Of a stretch of DNA of 64,000 nt, positions 1-11,420 are shown in pieces. Positions within the stretch are counted from its first letter, which is position 1, and every line of letters begins with the position of its first letter. Made by a program: the position numbers and the translations under genes. The notes below the pieces were generated by a model, which was given only the letters and a program-made list of their open reading frames with translations, did not search any database and had not been told where the DNA came from. Origin of the DNA: Antitrichia curtipendula (Eukaryota; Streptophyta; Bryopsida; Hypnales; Leucodontaceae). The stretch is from the NCBI GenBank assembly GCA_951230915.1, contig OX579639.1, positions 23,436,001-23,500,000 of the forward strand. The letters are read 5' to 3'.

Positions 1-3000
1 TGAAAAGAAATTTAAGGCTTCAAAATTTATATAAGGATTCAAACCACTTACATAAAAAAAAATCAAGCCATTCTAACAATTATATAAAATCATCCATGGT
101 CTTATATCAAAATATGATCTTTTTCAAAAGCCCATGTGTAAATGTCTCATAATTCCAATACCTTTCCAAAACATTTGATTAGAAGCTATATAAATTGATG
201 TGCATCCCTTCTTAGCCAACAATTTCCATGTCCCTAGACATTTGAAATTTTTTCAAAGACACCCTCCAAAAAGGGTGGAAATAAATTCAAATTGTCCTTA
301 AAAAAGGAGAAACCAAATAGAACATGTCTTGAATAGTGACTATATTTTCAATTTTTAAAGTTCCAAATTCAAATTTTTTCTTGGATTCTAGTGGAGTGGT
401 GAAAATGTGAAACTACTTACATCCATCAATATGAATGGTATATAAAAAGTATAGATGAAAATATGTATTCATCCAACAATGCATAAATTCATCAATTATA
501 GAGCAATATTGTTCCTAGATCTTGTAGCAATGAAGCAATGTCATTTATTAATTTATAGCAATTGAACGTATTCTTCTACCATCTCCAAATATTCTTTCAA
601 AAAAATTGTATAGCTTTTGAACAATAAACTATCGCAAAAAACAACCTTAAGGTGAGAACTGCCCTTTATGTACTATAAACTTGTAGTACAATCTTTGCAA
701 CATTTACATCAACAATTGTGTTGTTTAAAAAACATTATATATTTTTTGGGTTTAGCAAAGGTGTTTTTCAATTTTGGATGAAAATGTATAAGGATGAATT
801 TGTGGCCATCCAAATAGATGAAATCATGACACTGGGTGGTAACATTGTGCAATTAATATAATAGACAAAGAAGTGAAAAAGTGAAAAAAAAGTGAAATGT
901 GAAAGTATATAAAATTGGAGAAAAATTTGTAGCATTGGAGTTGAAGTGGTTGAGAAATTTACAATATTATTTTCTTAGTGTTGGATGTCACCAACTAACA
1001 AAGCCAAAGGCAAAGAGTTTGTAAAATGGTACATTGAGATGGCTATATGATACACAAAAATTCAATTATAGTGAGCTCAAGTGATCTAAGAGCAATTAAC
1101 TCCAATGAAACCCAAAACCAGCACACCAAAGGTATAATGACAAGGCCACTAAAAAAACAAGTCCAATGCAACCGACATTTTTCCTCTTTATTTCAAACCT
1201 ACCATTTTCCATACTCAGACCAACAATTTGAAAAAATATAAAGAGCTTGCAAGGTAGCTTACAATAGCAAAAGTCATCATTGTCATACCTTTTCAACCTC
1301 ATTCTGTGTGCTAATAAATTGAAACTCCCCTTTTTTGAATAAAAGGGCTTTATTTAATGTAGAATCTTTTCCTCTTTTTCTTTTTATAATGCGGAAATGT
1401 CTATTTGAGGATTGGATTGCTGGCTTTGCATTAGATCAATTTTTTTTTCAAAAAAATCTTTGGAATAGAATGAGGATTGAATACCTCTACTTTAAGATCT
1501 AGATGTTGTGCATGTTTCTATCTCTGCATTAGAGATGCTCTAAAAGCAAAGAAGCTTGTCAACATTTTCTTAACCCCTAATGACCCAAGCAACAATTTAT
1601 GGGTTGTTGCCCCTCTTTTCTGAGCTACCCATTCACAAATTTTGAATTCTTTTTTAGTTAAAAATTATTTCTAGAAAACAAACTACATTTATGAATCCAA
1701 TGGCAATAGGTCGAGCAATAGGTTCATCAATTTTCAAGTTAAACTTTGCCTTGTGGAATTTTTCAAAGTTAAGTGGTGTAGTATAGTTTAAAGCTCATTT
1801 TGGGGGTTGGTTGCCTGGTTGGTTTGGACAATCAGCCAACCAATGTGATTCTTGCCCACCTTAAGAAGTTCAAATCCACCTTAAAAAGGGTAAATCCTTG
1901 GAAAATTTGTCTTTTCTTTACAAACACTACTCTTATTTCAATGACCACTGTGCATTGCCACATAACATTCAGTAGCCTTGAGAGAGTTTTTTTTTTCTCT
2001 AGAGGTCTCATCCACAAAAAAAATCCCTATGAAAATTAAAGTAAGCTTAAATACTAGGATTGTGGTAGTATGTTTATGATGTGCTCTATTTCTTTTGCTA
2101 AATCTCACGCCATCCAAACAAATCATCAAAGAAATGTTTAAATTGTTTGCCAAAAACCTTAAAAATCTCTTTAATTAAATACCAAGGTCATCTAACCCTT
2201 TGCCATTAAGAAAAAATTTGATGGCCCAATGAAGGATTTTTGTGAAAATAAAGGTTGGAGATGTCATTTTATATTGAAATCAATTGTCTATGATGAATCC
2301 TCAAAGAATATGGAATAATTTGAAAATGAGAGTTCATTGTCAAAATGTCAAAATTATGTTTGAAGTAGAAATACAAACCTCATTTAGTCATAGTCGAATA
2401 ACTTTATAAAAATAAAAAATTGGGACTACAAAAAGTTTTTGAATCAGTCTAAATTTCATCTCCAAAAATCCGTTTGAGATTTCAAGCCTCCAATCAAAAG
2501 TTATAAATAAAAAATATATAAAAATATTCCTTCCAATCCCTCTCTAAAATTTGTCTATATATTTTATTTGGAGCTAGAAATCTCAAAATGAGGTCTAAAA
2601 TTATACTTCAAATACAATTCTTACTTTAATTTGACTTTACTATGAGCGGTTGAGCTCCTACTATTTCTAATTTATACATCTCACATTGTTTGTTTTACTC
2701 CTACCACCCCATATTTATATAAAGAATTGTTCTCTCATTACATGACACAAATCATGAATGACTTTCTAAACGTAGTGAGGAAATTTAAATGTTGAAACCT
2801 TAAGTTTAATGACTTGAATGCTATTTTGTTGAAACATTTATTCAAAAGTATTTACTTTGTTACAAATCCTAGTGTGCAATTATGACTTATGACCCAAGTA
2901 CCTAGGTAAATGAATTAAATTTTGTAATAGTTTCCGACGCGTGTCTCCTTAGCTATTGAATGTTATAATGTTCTATCATGAATTGAAAAATTCTTGGAAT

Positions 3001-4360
3001 GTTGTGAAATTTTATATGTACATTTTATACTCTTCTATCTTTTACTAATTACAAAACATCACTTCAAAATATTCTTACAAAGATATGCAACTCCAAAGTG
3101 TGATGCCCTTTATGTCCATTGACCCAAATAAAACTTCAAATTTAAATACAGCCTAAACCGTATGGTCAAATAATCTACATTTTTTTAACATGCTCACTTT
3201 CAATGTGAACTTCAAGATCCTATGGTTATATTCAATTAATCTCAAGAAAAATTAGCAAAACAAATTGCTCAAGTTCTTGGCAATTTTGGCCCATTTTGAA
3301 AATACATCCTCTTGAGTCATAAAATTATAAGATACTTCAATATTGGATATTAAGGACCACGTGATTTCTTCAAAATCTTGAGGTATTTACTACTCATCAC
3401 GCATTTCTCACCACTAACACACTTGCATTGTTGTTTCAATTTTAGATTCAATTTATTATACACAAATTCAAAGAAAATCCATTTTATTATACATTAGCCA
3501 AATTTTTTAAAAATCATAGTAAAGTATTTTTGAATACTCAAAATGTTGAAACATTACATGAGATTTCACTATTGTAGAGGGTTGTGAATTCCCTCAAGTT
3601 CCCAGATTGTAAGAACTCCGTTGCAGCAGGAGGTTGATGTGGCGAAGCGATTTCTATGTCAGATATTAATAAATAAATAAAATTATATATTTATACTTAT
3701 ATTTATATTATTTTTTATTTTGACCAATGCTAGTTGATTCATAGGAATGGGAACATACCTGAAACGGCCCTCCAAACCCTCCAAAACACATCTAATGATT
3801 CAACACTTTGAAAATCCATGGTTTATTTATAATATTCACAATGAATACAAGTTAAGAAAAATCTAAAATTTTCTATCAATTGTCAACAAGATCCTACAAA
3901 AAAAAAAAATGAGTTGGGCTATTTATTTATTAAATTAGGCTACTTGTTTTGTTTTATTTTGTTTATTACAGTGAGGTCTTCGGAACCATGCATTCCTCAA
4001 ACGGTACTGTTAGAAAGCTCTTTGCAAGGAAGGGTGCATGGACTTTGTTTCCATGGCGTCTAGATGTATGGTGTGAAAGTCATGAGAAAAACAAAAGCAT
4101 GACAATGTCTTGACCAAAACTAGGCCGACGGCAAGCCGCCTCCGCTGGGGAGGATGAACCATACTCAAATGTTTATTCATTCAGACGACTTAGCGGCAGT
4201 CACCTTACCGCAGAGTGATGGATTTCGTGACGCAAGCCACTGAAAGTTCGGAAACATCCATCCAAAACGGATGAAGAGTAGTGGATGTGAAGGAGTCGCA
4301 TTTCAGAGGATGATGAGATTCATCCCTAGCCAGTCCGCTCACCTCACTCGTCACAGCAGG
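1..4360. other. AT-rich intergenic region
   Basis: No coding region is supported here. The open frames around 1047-2150 are short, AT-driven and resemble no family I recognise. The stretch is made of A/T runs and decayed repeat DNA, including the copy annotated at 2215-2730. From about 4100 the base composition becomes more GC-rich as the HDR promoter and leader begin. Confidence 0.6.
2215..2730 (+). repeat. Decayed copy of an interspersed repeat (second copy at 44210-44800)
   Basis: This segment can be aligned by eye with 44210-44800. Both share an opening like GAAATCAATTGTC(T/C)ATG, a central block reading CTCCAAAAATCCGTTTGAG followed by TCCAATCAAAAGTTAT, and an end block with GAGCGGTTG(A/T)GCTCCTACTA. 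The second arm of the central hairpin is poorly preserved here. In the other copy it lies inside a larger inverted-repeat element (43895-45151), so this is probably the relic of a similar element whose ends I cannot find. Confidence 0.6.
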
Positions 4361-4763
4361 CAGCCATGATCAAAGCCACACCAGAACCTGGATTGCCGCC
4401 TCTGTCTGTCTTACGCATTGCAATCGCAATCACAATCGATTCGCGCTTCAAGCACCCCATCTGCTTCAGTCTCAATTCCTTACTTTCATTTGCATCATTT
4501 TCTTCAGCACCCACCTTTTGTAATTCCCTCTGCCGCTCACACCATCACTAGCTCTTGCAAGGCGTAGTTCCCTGTTTCACTTGTTTTTATGTGTGTCCTT
4601 TTCTTTTTGCACTCCCGGTTGTTGTGGTACCATTCTTTTCGCGTTTGTTTCTATGTTACGAGTGCAGAGGTTTGGTCATTCTCGGACGGATGAAAATGGG
4701 GGTCTGAATTTGAGAGTGGTGGGGTGCAGAAAGAATTTGCGTGAGAGAGACAAGCACGCAGCT
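4361..4763 (+). promoter_or_regulatory. HDR upstream region and probable 5' leader
   Basis: The stretch ahead of the HDR start codon is clearly less AT-rich than the flanking DNA and probably holds the promoter-proximal region and the 5' UTR. It contains an out-of-frame ATG at 4366 opening a 61-codon frame. It also contains an ATG at 4653 that is in frame with HDR with no stop between, which would add 37 residues. The start at 4764 is preferred because of its context (GCTATGGCG) and because the protein length then matches the family. No TATA box can be assigned confidently. Confidence 0.4.
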
Positions 4764-7700
4764 ATGGCGGCGACAGCCTGCAACGTCGCCGGGACCGCAG
4801 CTCTGTCATTCTCGGGAAGCGCTTTGTCTGGGAAGCGCATCGATTCCGCCTCTGTTCAGGTGGTACCTGCTGGGCGGGGATGGCGCCTTGCGCGGTGCGA
4901 GGCGTCTGCGCAAGCAGGTGCGGAAGAAAAGCAGTTGGACACGAAAGAATTTCGCCACTCATTGACGAGGGGAAAGAATTACAACAAATCGGGGTTTGGG
5001 TACAAGAAGGAGATGCTGAAGCAGATGGATGTGGAATTTACCAGTAAGTTTTCCGCCATGGATTGTAGAGGCATTTAGGGGACCTTTTTTGTTTCGATGG
5101 GAGAGTCGTTACATTCTTGAGGTAAAGGAATGCTGATTCTTTTTGTGCTCAATCGTGAGTTCATGTTATGCTTTATGATGTAGTTGAGTGTGCTTTTCTT
5201 GTTTTTGTTGCGTAGGCGAGTGTGGTTCACGAGAGAATTTTTTCTTTCCTTTTCGTCCAATCTTTTTGCTGGCTGGTGTGTTTGCGTGACAGTGATAACA
5301 GTCATGGCATTGTTCAAAAGTAGACCAGTACTTCAACGTTTTAATGCTGCAGATTCTTGTTGTGCTAAGGTAACATCTAGAAGCAATCATTTGAACAACG
5401 GAGCTTACTTTCTATTGACTAAATTTTGGAGTAGTCATTTTCACAATTTAATGACAATTGCAATGCACTTTGGCTTGTATTATTTGGATACTATACAGAT
5501 AAATAATAATTTTCCAAATTCTGGCCTACGAGTGTACCGATAACCAACCCTAGGCTCTGATGTTACGATGACGTACATCTTCACGACCGATATGTACTCT
5601 GTAGCTAAGATCTAGTAGGGACTGCTTTGGGGTCAAGGTCTTTCGGGGGTCAAGGTGCCCTTTGGGTGTTACATCCGTATTGCGAAAAGGATGGAAGCTG
5701 TATATCGTTCTAGAGTGCTACGATGCGGACTGGATTTGGAGAGCTTGATGTAGCTATTATGATCTTTCCGCGACTATTTTAATTTCTGTTTTTTTGTTTT
5801 TATTTGTTAATATAAATAATATTTTCTTTTTCGGAATGCAGGTGACCTTGTGAAGACACTTAAAGAGAATAACTTCGAGTTCACGTGGGGTAATGTCACC
5901 GTGAAGCTGGCGAACTCATATGGTTTCTGTTGGGGAGTGGAGAGGGCAGTGCAAATCGCCTACGAGGCTCGCAAACAGTTCCCACAGCAGAAGCTGTGGC
6001 TCACAAATGAAATTATCCACAACCCTACTGTCAATCAGGTCAGCGCATCATTCACTTCTTCACAATTCTTGAGAGTGCAGCTGAAAACGGCTAGAAACCA
6101 AACGGATTCTTGCATAATTGAAATGCAGTTCTGACTTCATCTGATAAATTGGATTTGATTCCTGCGAGCAGAGGATGACTGATATGGGCATTGGGGAGCT
6201 CTCTGTGTCTGAGAAAGGAAAGGACTTTTCAGTCGTGGAAAAAGGTGACGTCGTTATCCTGCCAGCATTTGGTGCATCAGTTCAGGAGATGCAGATTCTT
6301 GACGAAAAAAAGGTTCAAATTGTGGACACGACCTGCCCGTGGGTGTCCAAGGTAAATCTCCAGTTTTTGATCTTCTGTTTTTGCCATTTTTTGTGAAGGT
6401 AAAATTTCACACTGTTTTTTATAAGTGACAACAAGTTTGAGCCATATGCACTTTGAAAAGGGCGCAATAAGTGTATTTCTTATTGATTGTTTTTTGCACA
6501 AAAGTGATCATCAAAAAAATTTCGAGGGCTGGACAGTCGTTTAGTCCTTTTAGCTTTATTATGTCTTTTACCATTTTAAAAGTGCAATGGATGTAATATT
6601 GATTGTTGTATTGTTGTAATGAGATGACAAGGCAAAAAAAGTGCATGTGGCTTTGTGCATTTTTAACATATATATGATTTCCTAGTCTACATTGATTTCC
6701 TCCATAGTTATGAGCCTAACGTCATAGTGCAATCGCTTGAAGTTGCACGATGTAATATCTGTTTTGATTTCTAAAACAGGTCTGGAACACAGTGGAGAAG
6801 CATAAAAAGGGTACCTACACATCTGTAATTCATGGGAAGTACGCCCATGAGGAAACAGTTGCCACTGCCTCTTTTGCAGGCAAATACATAATTGCCAAAA
6901 ACATCAAAGAGGTAACAAGGATTCAAAGCTTACACAGAGGCATGTGTTGAAATCTCTTTGGGACGTTCTACCTCTTTTAAGTGAAGTTGTTCTTATCGTC
7001 TTGGCGTCTTGCTTGCAGGCCACTTACATTTGCGATTTCATATTGGGAGGAAAGCTGGACGGCTCCAGTGGAACAAAGGAGGAGTTTCTTGAAGTATGTA
7101 ATAACAGTCCCTTTGTTGAAAGATATTTTTGGTAAAATTTTTATTTGTTTAATCTGGTTACTTGGACGCTTTGAAGATAAAGGTGAATCGTGTTAGATAT
7201 TAAATGAAATGGTTTGTTTACCAGAAATTCAAATATGCGATCTCAAAAGGCTTCGACCCGGATGTCGATTTGGAGAAACTTGGCATCGCCAACCAGACGA
7301 CGATGCTGAAAGGGGAGACTGAAGAAATCGGTAAGCATCTTCACTGTATTATGTAAATATTCTCTTTTATCTCTTATTCTGGTTTCTAAAAGCTTCTATG
7401 GAATTCGACACTTATAGAGTGCTTGGGTGCCTGTGGGGTCTGTGTCGGGGTTCTCCATGCTTTCAAGCTTTCATGTGAACTCCACAGCAATGAAAAAATG
7501 TGTCTGGGTTTGGTCTCAATGAGCAGGAAAATTGCTCGAGAGAACGATGATGCAGAAGTTTGGGGTGGAGAATGCTACGGAGCATTTCATGAGCTTTAAT
7601 ACAATTTGTGATGCAACGCAGGTCAGCACATTTTTATATAGTGTTGATGCTGTTGTACATCTTCTTCGGTTCTCGCAGCCAGTATTTCTTGTCGCAATAG

Positions 7701-8720
7701 CTCGTAATCCATCTTTTCCCAGTTTTGGTATCGATTTGTGATTACGCTTGTTAGTCTTTTGCACTGTTTTGTTATTAATGCTGTTGTGTTAACAGGAGAG
7801 GCAAGATGCAATGTTCCAGCTCGTCAAAGACAAGGTCGATTTGATTCTGGTGGTGGGAGGTTGGAACTCCAGCAATACTTCCCATTTGCAAGAAATTGCA
7901 GAACTGGAAGGCATCCCCTCGTACTGGATAGATACAGAAGAGCGCATGCTATCTGGGAAGAGAATCGCCTTCAAGCTTAATGTGAGCAATTTTTCACTTT
8001 GCGTCGTTACTAACTGCATGTTCAGCCGAAGACACTGCATTTCAAATGACTGTTATTTTAGTCATGAATTTGGTGTTCCTCTAGTATTTACATTTTCTCA
8101 TAACTTGGTTCCCCATTTTTTTTCTTTGGAGAGTTCAGCTTTACGTTTAATGCTATGATCCACAAAACTCTTACTTGACTAGCAATATCTATCATGCAGC
8201 ATGGTGAGTATGTCGAAAAGGATGACTGGCTACCCGAGGGTCCTATCTCAGTCGGCATCACTTCCGGTGCTTCCACTCCTGATAAGGTACTGTTTTGTCT
8301 TCTCAACAAGCTCCTGTTATTGTCATTCCCTTTGATGGCTCTGGACTGATGGGGAGGAGGCCAATGGCATCAACACAAGCTACATCTGCGGTGAAGTGAG
8401 AAAGTTCGAGTGGTTCTTATGTATAGTATTTGTTGCTACCCAAAATGGATCGCTAATTCCTAATCTCAGAAAAAATGCATCTATTGTGCAGCCACACTGA
8501 CACAAGGTTCAGAGCCTCTCATAGCCTTGTTGCACTAGGGAAGGGACACAGCCTCTTATTTCGTAGCTGCTTGTTCTTATTGCCATCTGAGATAGTTGAT
8601 GTGAAGTATCTCATGGTTTCTCATACTCTGTTTTACCCTTTTTCTTGTAACCAGGTGGTAGACGATGTACTAAAGCGCTTGTTTCAGTTCAAGCGGGAGG
8701 AGGTACTTCAATCTATTTGA
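4764..8720 (+). CDS. HDR: 4-hydroxy-3-methylbut-2-enyl diphosphate reductase, plastid (HDR/IspH)
   Basis: Last enzyme of the plastid MEP pathway; it reduces HMBPP to IPP and DMAPP with a [4Fe-4S] cluster. I read ten exons: 4764-5043, 5842-6038, 6172-6351, 6780-6911, 7019-7093, 7225-7330, 7527-7621, 7796-7981, 8200-8286 and 8655-8720. All introns are GT-AG and phases agree, giving about 467 residues, the length usual for plant HDR. The three cluster cysteines are visible: C123 in [10 protein letters not shown]214 in DTTCPWV and C351 in NTICDATQ. The substrate-binding motifs [10 protein letters not shown] and [13 protein letters not shown] are intact. The first ~90 residues form a Ser/Ala/Arg-rich transit peptide plus the plant N-terminal extension ([20 protein letters not shown]). 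The C-terminus ends in the family-typical KREEVLQSI. The start at 4764 has a strong plant context; an in-frame ATG lies at 4653. The family call is very secure; single exon edges slightly less so. Confidence 0.96.
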
Positions 8721-9881
8721 GTAAGCTCCGGGCTTTTGGAATTCTATTTACGATGGTCCCGTGACCTACTTGGAACGGAGGTGGCTGTGTTTTTGTATAC
8801 CATCGCTGTAAAATACGTGTACTGTAGACCAGTGGAACTTGGTATTCTTCCAAGATGCTGATGCAGTACATAGAAGAACTGGCAGAAAACATGTTATGAT
8901 TTTCAAGATTTATAGTTTCCTTATAATTCTTTTAGGCTAGAAATAGACCATGAAACCTCAAATGGACAAATCATTTTTTGGGCTATCAAAATATTCCTGA
9001 TCTATTTTCTATTTCTTTTTGATGAGGTCTTCATGTGAATAAATTGGTCCGTCTGCAGGTGCAAGATGAATGCAAGCCTGAAATCAACGATCTGAGATGT
9101 GGGTGTCAAGACGACTAGATGCTAGAACCAGTGAATGTTAAGTTGGATTTGAGAAAGACTCACTAAAATTCAGGAGAGTGCCACATCATGCAAATCTAGT
9201 AACCGCCATTCAGTTTTCCTTGGCAAACAACTATCTCTTAAATCCAGTTATTGAATTGCACAAGGTTGATTTGTCTTCCTTAACCCCGAAGGGAGGAGTT
9301 AGGCCAAAAGTTTTCAATTGTAATTTTCAGATGGAGTTTTTATCCATTTTCAAACCTCACACCCCACAAATTGTGGGAAATTTCATCTTCTTTTCATCTT
9401 CTTTTCAATATGAGATTTGACATATTGGAAGTTCGGATGGCTTTGGAACACTTATTGAAATGAATCGATGTTTTGAAATGCAAGGTTTGTAATTTCATTC
9501 AAGGACATTTTCTAATAACAGAAAATTCAAATTTGAGTGAATTTATTTTGTGTTGTAACTATACAAACTCTTCTTATTAATGGTGCTCTTGTCCCCATAT
9601 CTTTAGTGTTAAATTTTGGAAATCTAAATGAGAAAGCACAATATACTTGCACAAGAAAATTCATTGCCTAAAGAAAATTACATTTATTGTAATTTAGTGA
9701 AACTAAATGGAATTTGGATGAAAAAATAACATATGGTTCTACCAAATGGATGAAAAACAAGGCATGCTTTTGAGAATTTTGATTCAAAAGTAAAGAAATT
9801 TCAAAGTGAACCTTAAAGCCTTGGTTATGTGGTGTTTCTTTCAATACTTATTCTATAATGCATTTGAATTCCTACTTTAGA

Positions 9882-9980
9882 GAATGACAACAAGACTTAA
9901 CTTACTCCAGTTGATTTGTTTTGGAATGACAACAAGACTTAACTTACTCCAGTTGATTTGTTTTGGAATGACAACAAGGC
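9882..9980 (+). repeat. 42-bp tandem repeat, two full copies plus a partial third
   Basis: A 42-base unit starting GAATGACAACAAGACTTAAC occurs at 9882-9923 and again, identically, at 9924-9965. A third copy begins at 9966 but diverges after about 15 bases. Perfect identity indicates a recent local duplication. Confidence 0.9.
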
Positions 9981-11200
9981 ATGGTTTCATGCAGTTTCAT
10001 CAAATTAATCAAATCACACTTGATCATCTTCTTCCTAAATTGAGGTTCAAGTCCCATCCTTGCAAGTGAGTTAAAAATATGAGTTAAATCCCTTCTTTTT
10101 ACAAGGATGAAATCTAAACCTCTACTTAGGAAGAAAGACAACATGGCATGATCAGATTGCATGCAACCATACCTTATTGTCATTGTAAAGAAATTCAAAT
10201 TGGATTAGAATTCAAATGCTTTGTAGAAAAAATATTGAAACAAACACCATGTGAATCGGACTCTTATATGACTTTAAAATTAACTCTACTAACTTCCAAA
10301 GTTCATCTTAGAAAAGCACCTATAGTTGACACTTGGATCACCTTTAAAACAAGCACAATACATGTTAGAAAAATACAATGAACACACAAAATGATGGCTT
10401 CAAAGAATGTCAAATATTCATTGACTTCTCTCAATGGCTTCCTCTTATGACAATTTACTATGTCTTCACCAATTATGCTTATATTTGAGATGTTCATACC
10501 TTGAAGCTAGAAGGAAGGAATACCCAACAAAAAATATTATTAACAAACTTGTGTCGATACCTATAATGGACTTAGAGGGTATGTTCTCTCCTAGACTTGC
10601 TAACTCCTAGTGGTAAAAGATAATATCCCCACCAACGATGGAAAGGAGCAATTAATATGGAATCTCATTAATTGCTTCCATTTGTCAAATATTACTCTTA
10701 TATATTTGTTGTTCAAATATAGAGAACAACGAATATACTTCTCAGAGAACAACTCTTGCCTCTTGCTCTCTTGGTGTGGTGCTTCAACTAGATCCAATAT
10801 TCAAAAGGCATTCTTACGTACGGTAATGGTACCTTGAAATGCTACAAACATAATTCTACTATATCTAATAGCCAAATCTACATATATGTAAGATTCTAAC
10901 ATTTGAAATTCTTGTTAGATCTATCTTTCTTACAAGACCCATATTTAGAAAAAGTACATTTTAGGCAAGAATCTGCAGGGGTCAGTTTTGCAACAGGTCA
11001 TAATTTGGGGTTGTGATCTTCCACATAATTGCTCCAAAATGGTCTTCCAACTAGTTCAAGAAGTTTTTCAGGACTTCTACAAAGCATGAACCACACACCT
11101 TCAGGAGAGAACTTATTGCCTCTTTCAAAACAACGACAATGTTCAGATGTGAATATCCATGTATAGCTTGTCCGTGAGCCAGCTACTCAGCTAGTCAGAC

Positions 11201-11206
11201 TTTATT
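11201..11206 (-). terminator. Possible polyadenylation signal of the aspartate aminotransferase gene
   Basis: Read on the minus strand this hexamer is AATAAA, about 215 bases past the TAA stop at 11421. Position and sequence suit a plant near-upstream element, but plant polyadenylation signals are degenerate and this is a weak assignment. Confidence 0.3.
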
Positions 11207-11420
11207 GAGCACTCCTGTGCAAATTGTAACATCTGTCAAAATTGTTTCTCCAAGCAAATCCTGCTCAACATTTCAAGTCCTCCACTCAGCCTGGACAGAA
11301 AATTATCGCACTATCAACTACGTAGAATCTGGTGCAAAAATAAGAACCTCTCCCCGACCTTGAATGTAATGTCCTCTAATGGGGAGATAATCAACCATGC
11401 AAATCAATCAAAAAGCGAAA

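Larger units (their letters stand above)
8721..11420. other. Intergenic region between HDR and the aspartate aminotransferase gene (tail-to-tail)
   Basis: The two flanking genes converge here. The HDR 3' UTR lies in the first few hundred bases; an AATAAA occurs at 9039-9044. The 3' UTR of the minus-strand aminotransferase gene probably covers about 11180-11420. The middle is AT-rich with a 42-bp tandem duplication at 9882-9980. Frames at 9178, 9944, 10148 and 10610 have no recognisable domain and are not supported as genes. Confidence 0.6.

Noticed and set aside
1570..1813. Further member of the TTAA family (TTAACCCCTAATGACCC at 1570)
   Set aside because: The left end matches, but the only candidate right end (near 1791-1813) is too degenerate and lacks TTAA.
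9280..9296. TTAACCCCGAAGGG as another TTAA-family end
   Set aside because: No inverted partner was found downstream within 1.5 kb.
9882..9980. CRISPR-like repeat arrangement
   Set aside because: The 42-bp units are directly adjacent without spacers, and the genome is plant nuclear.
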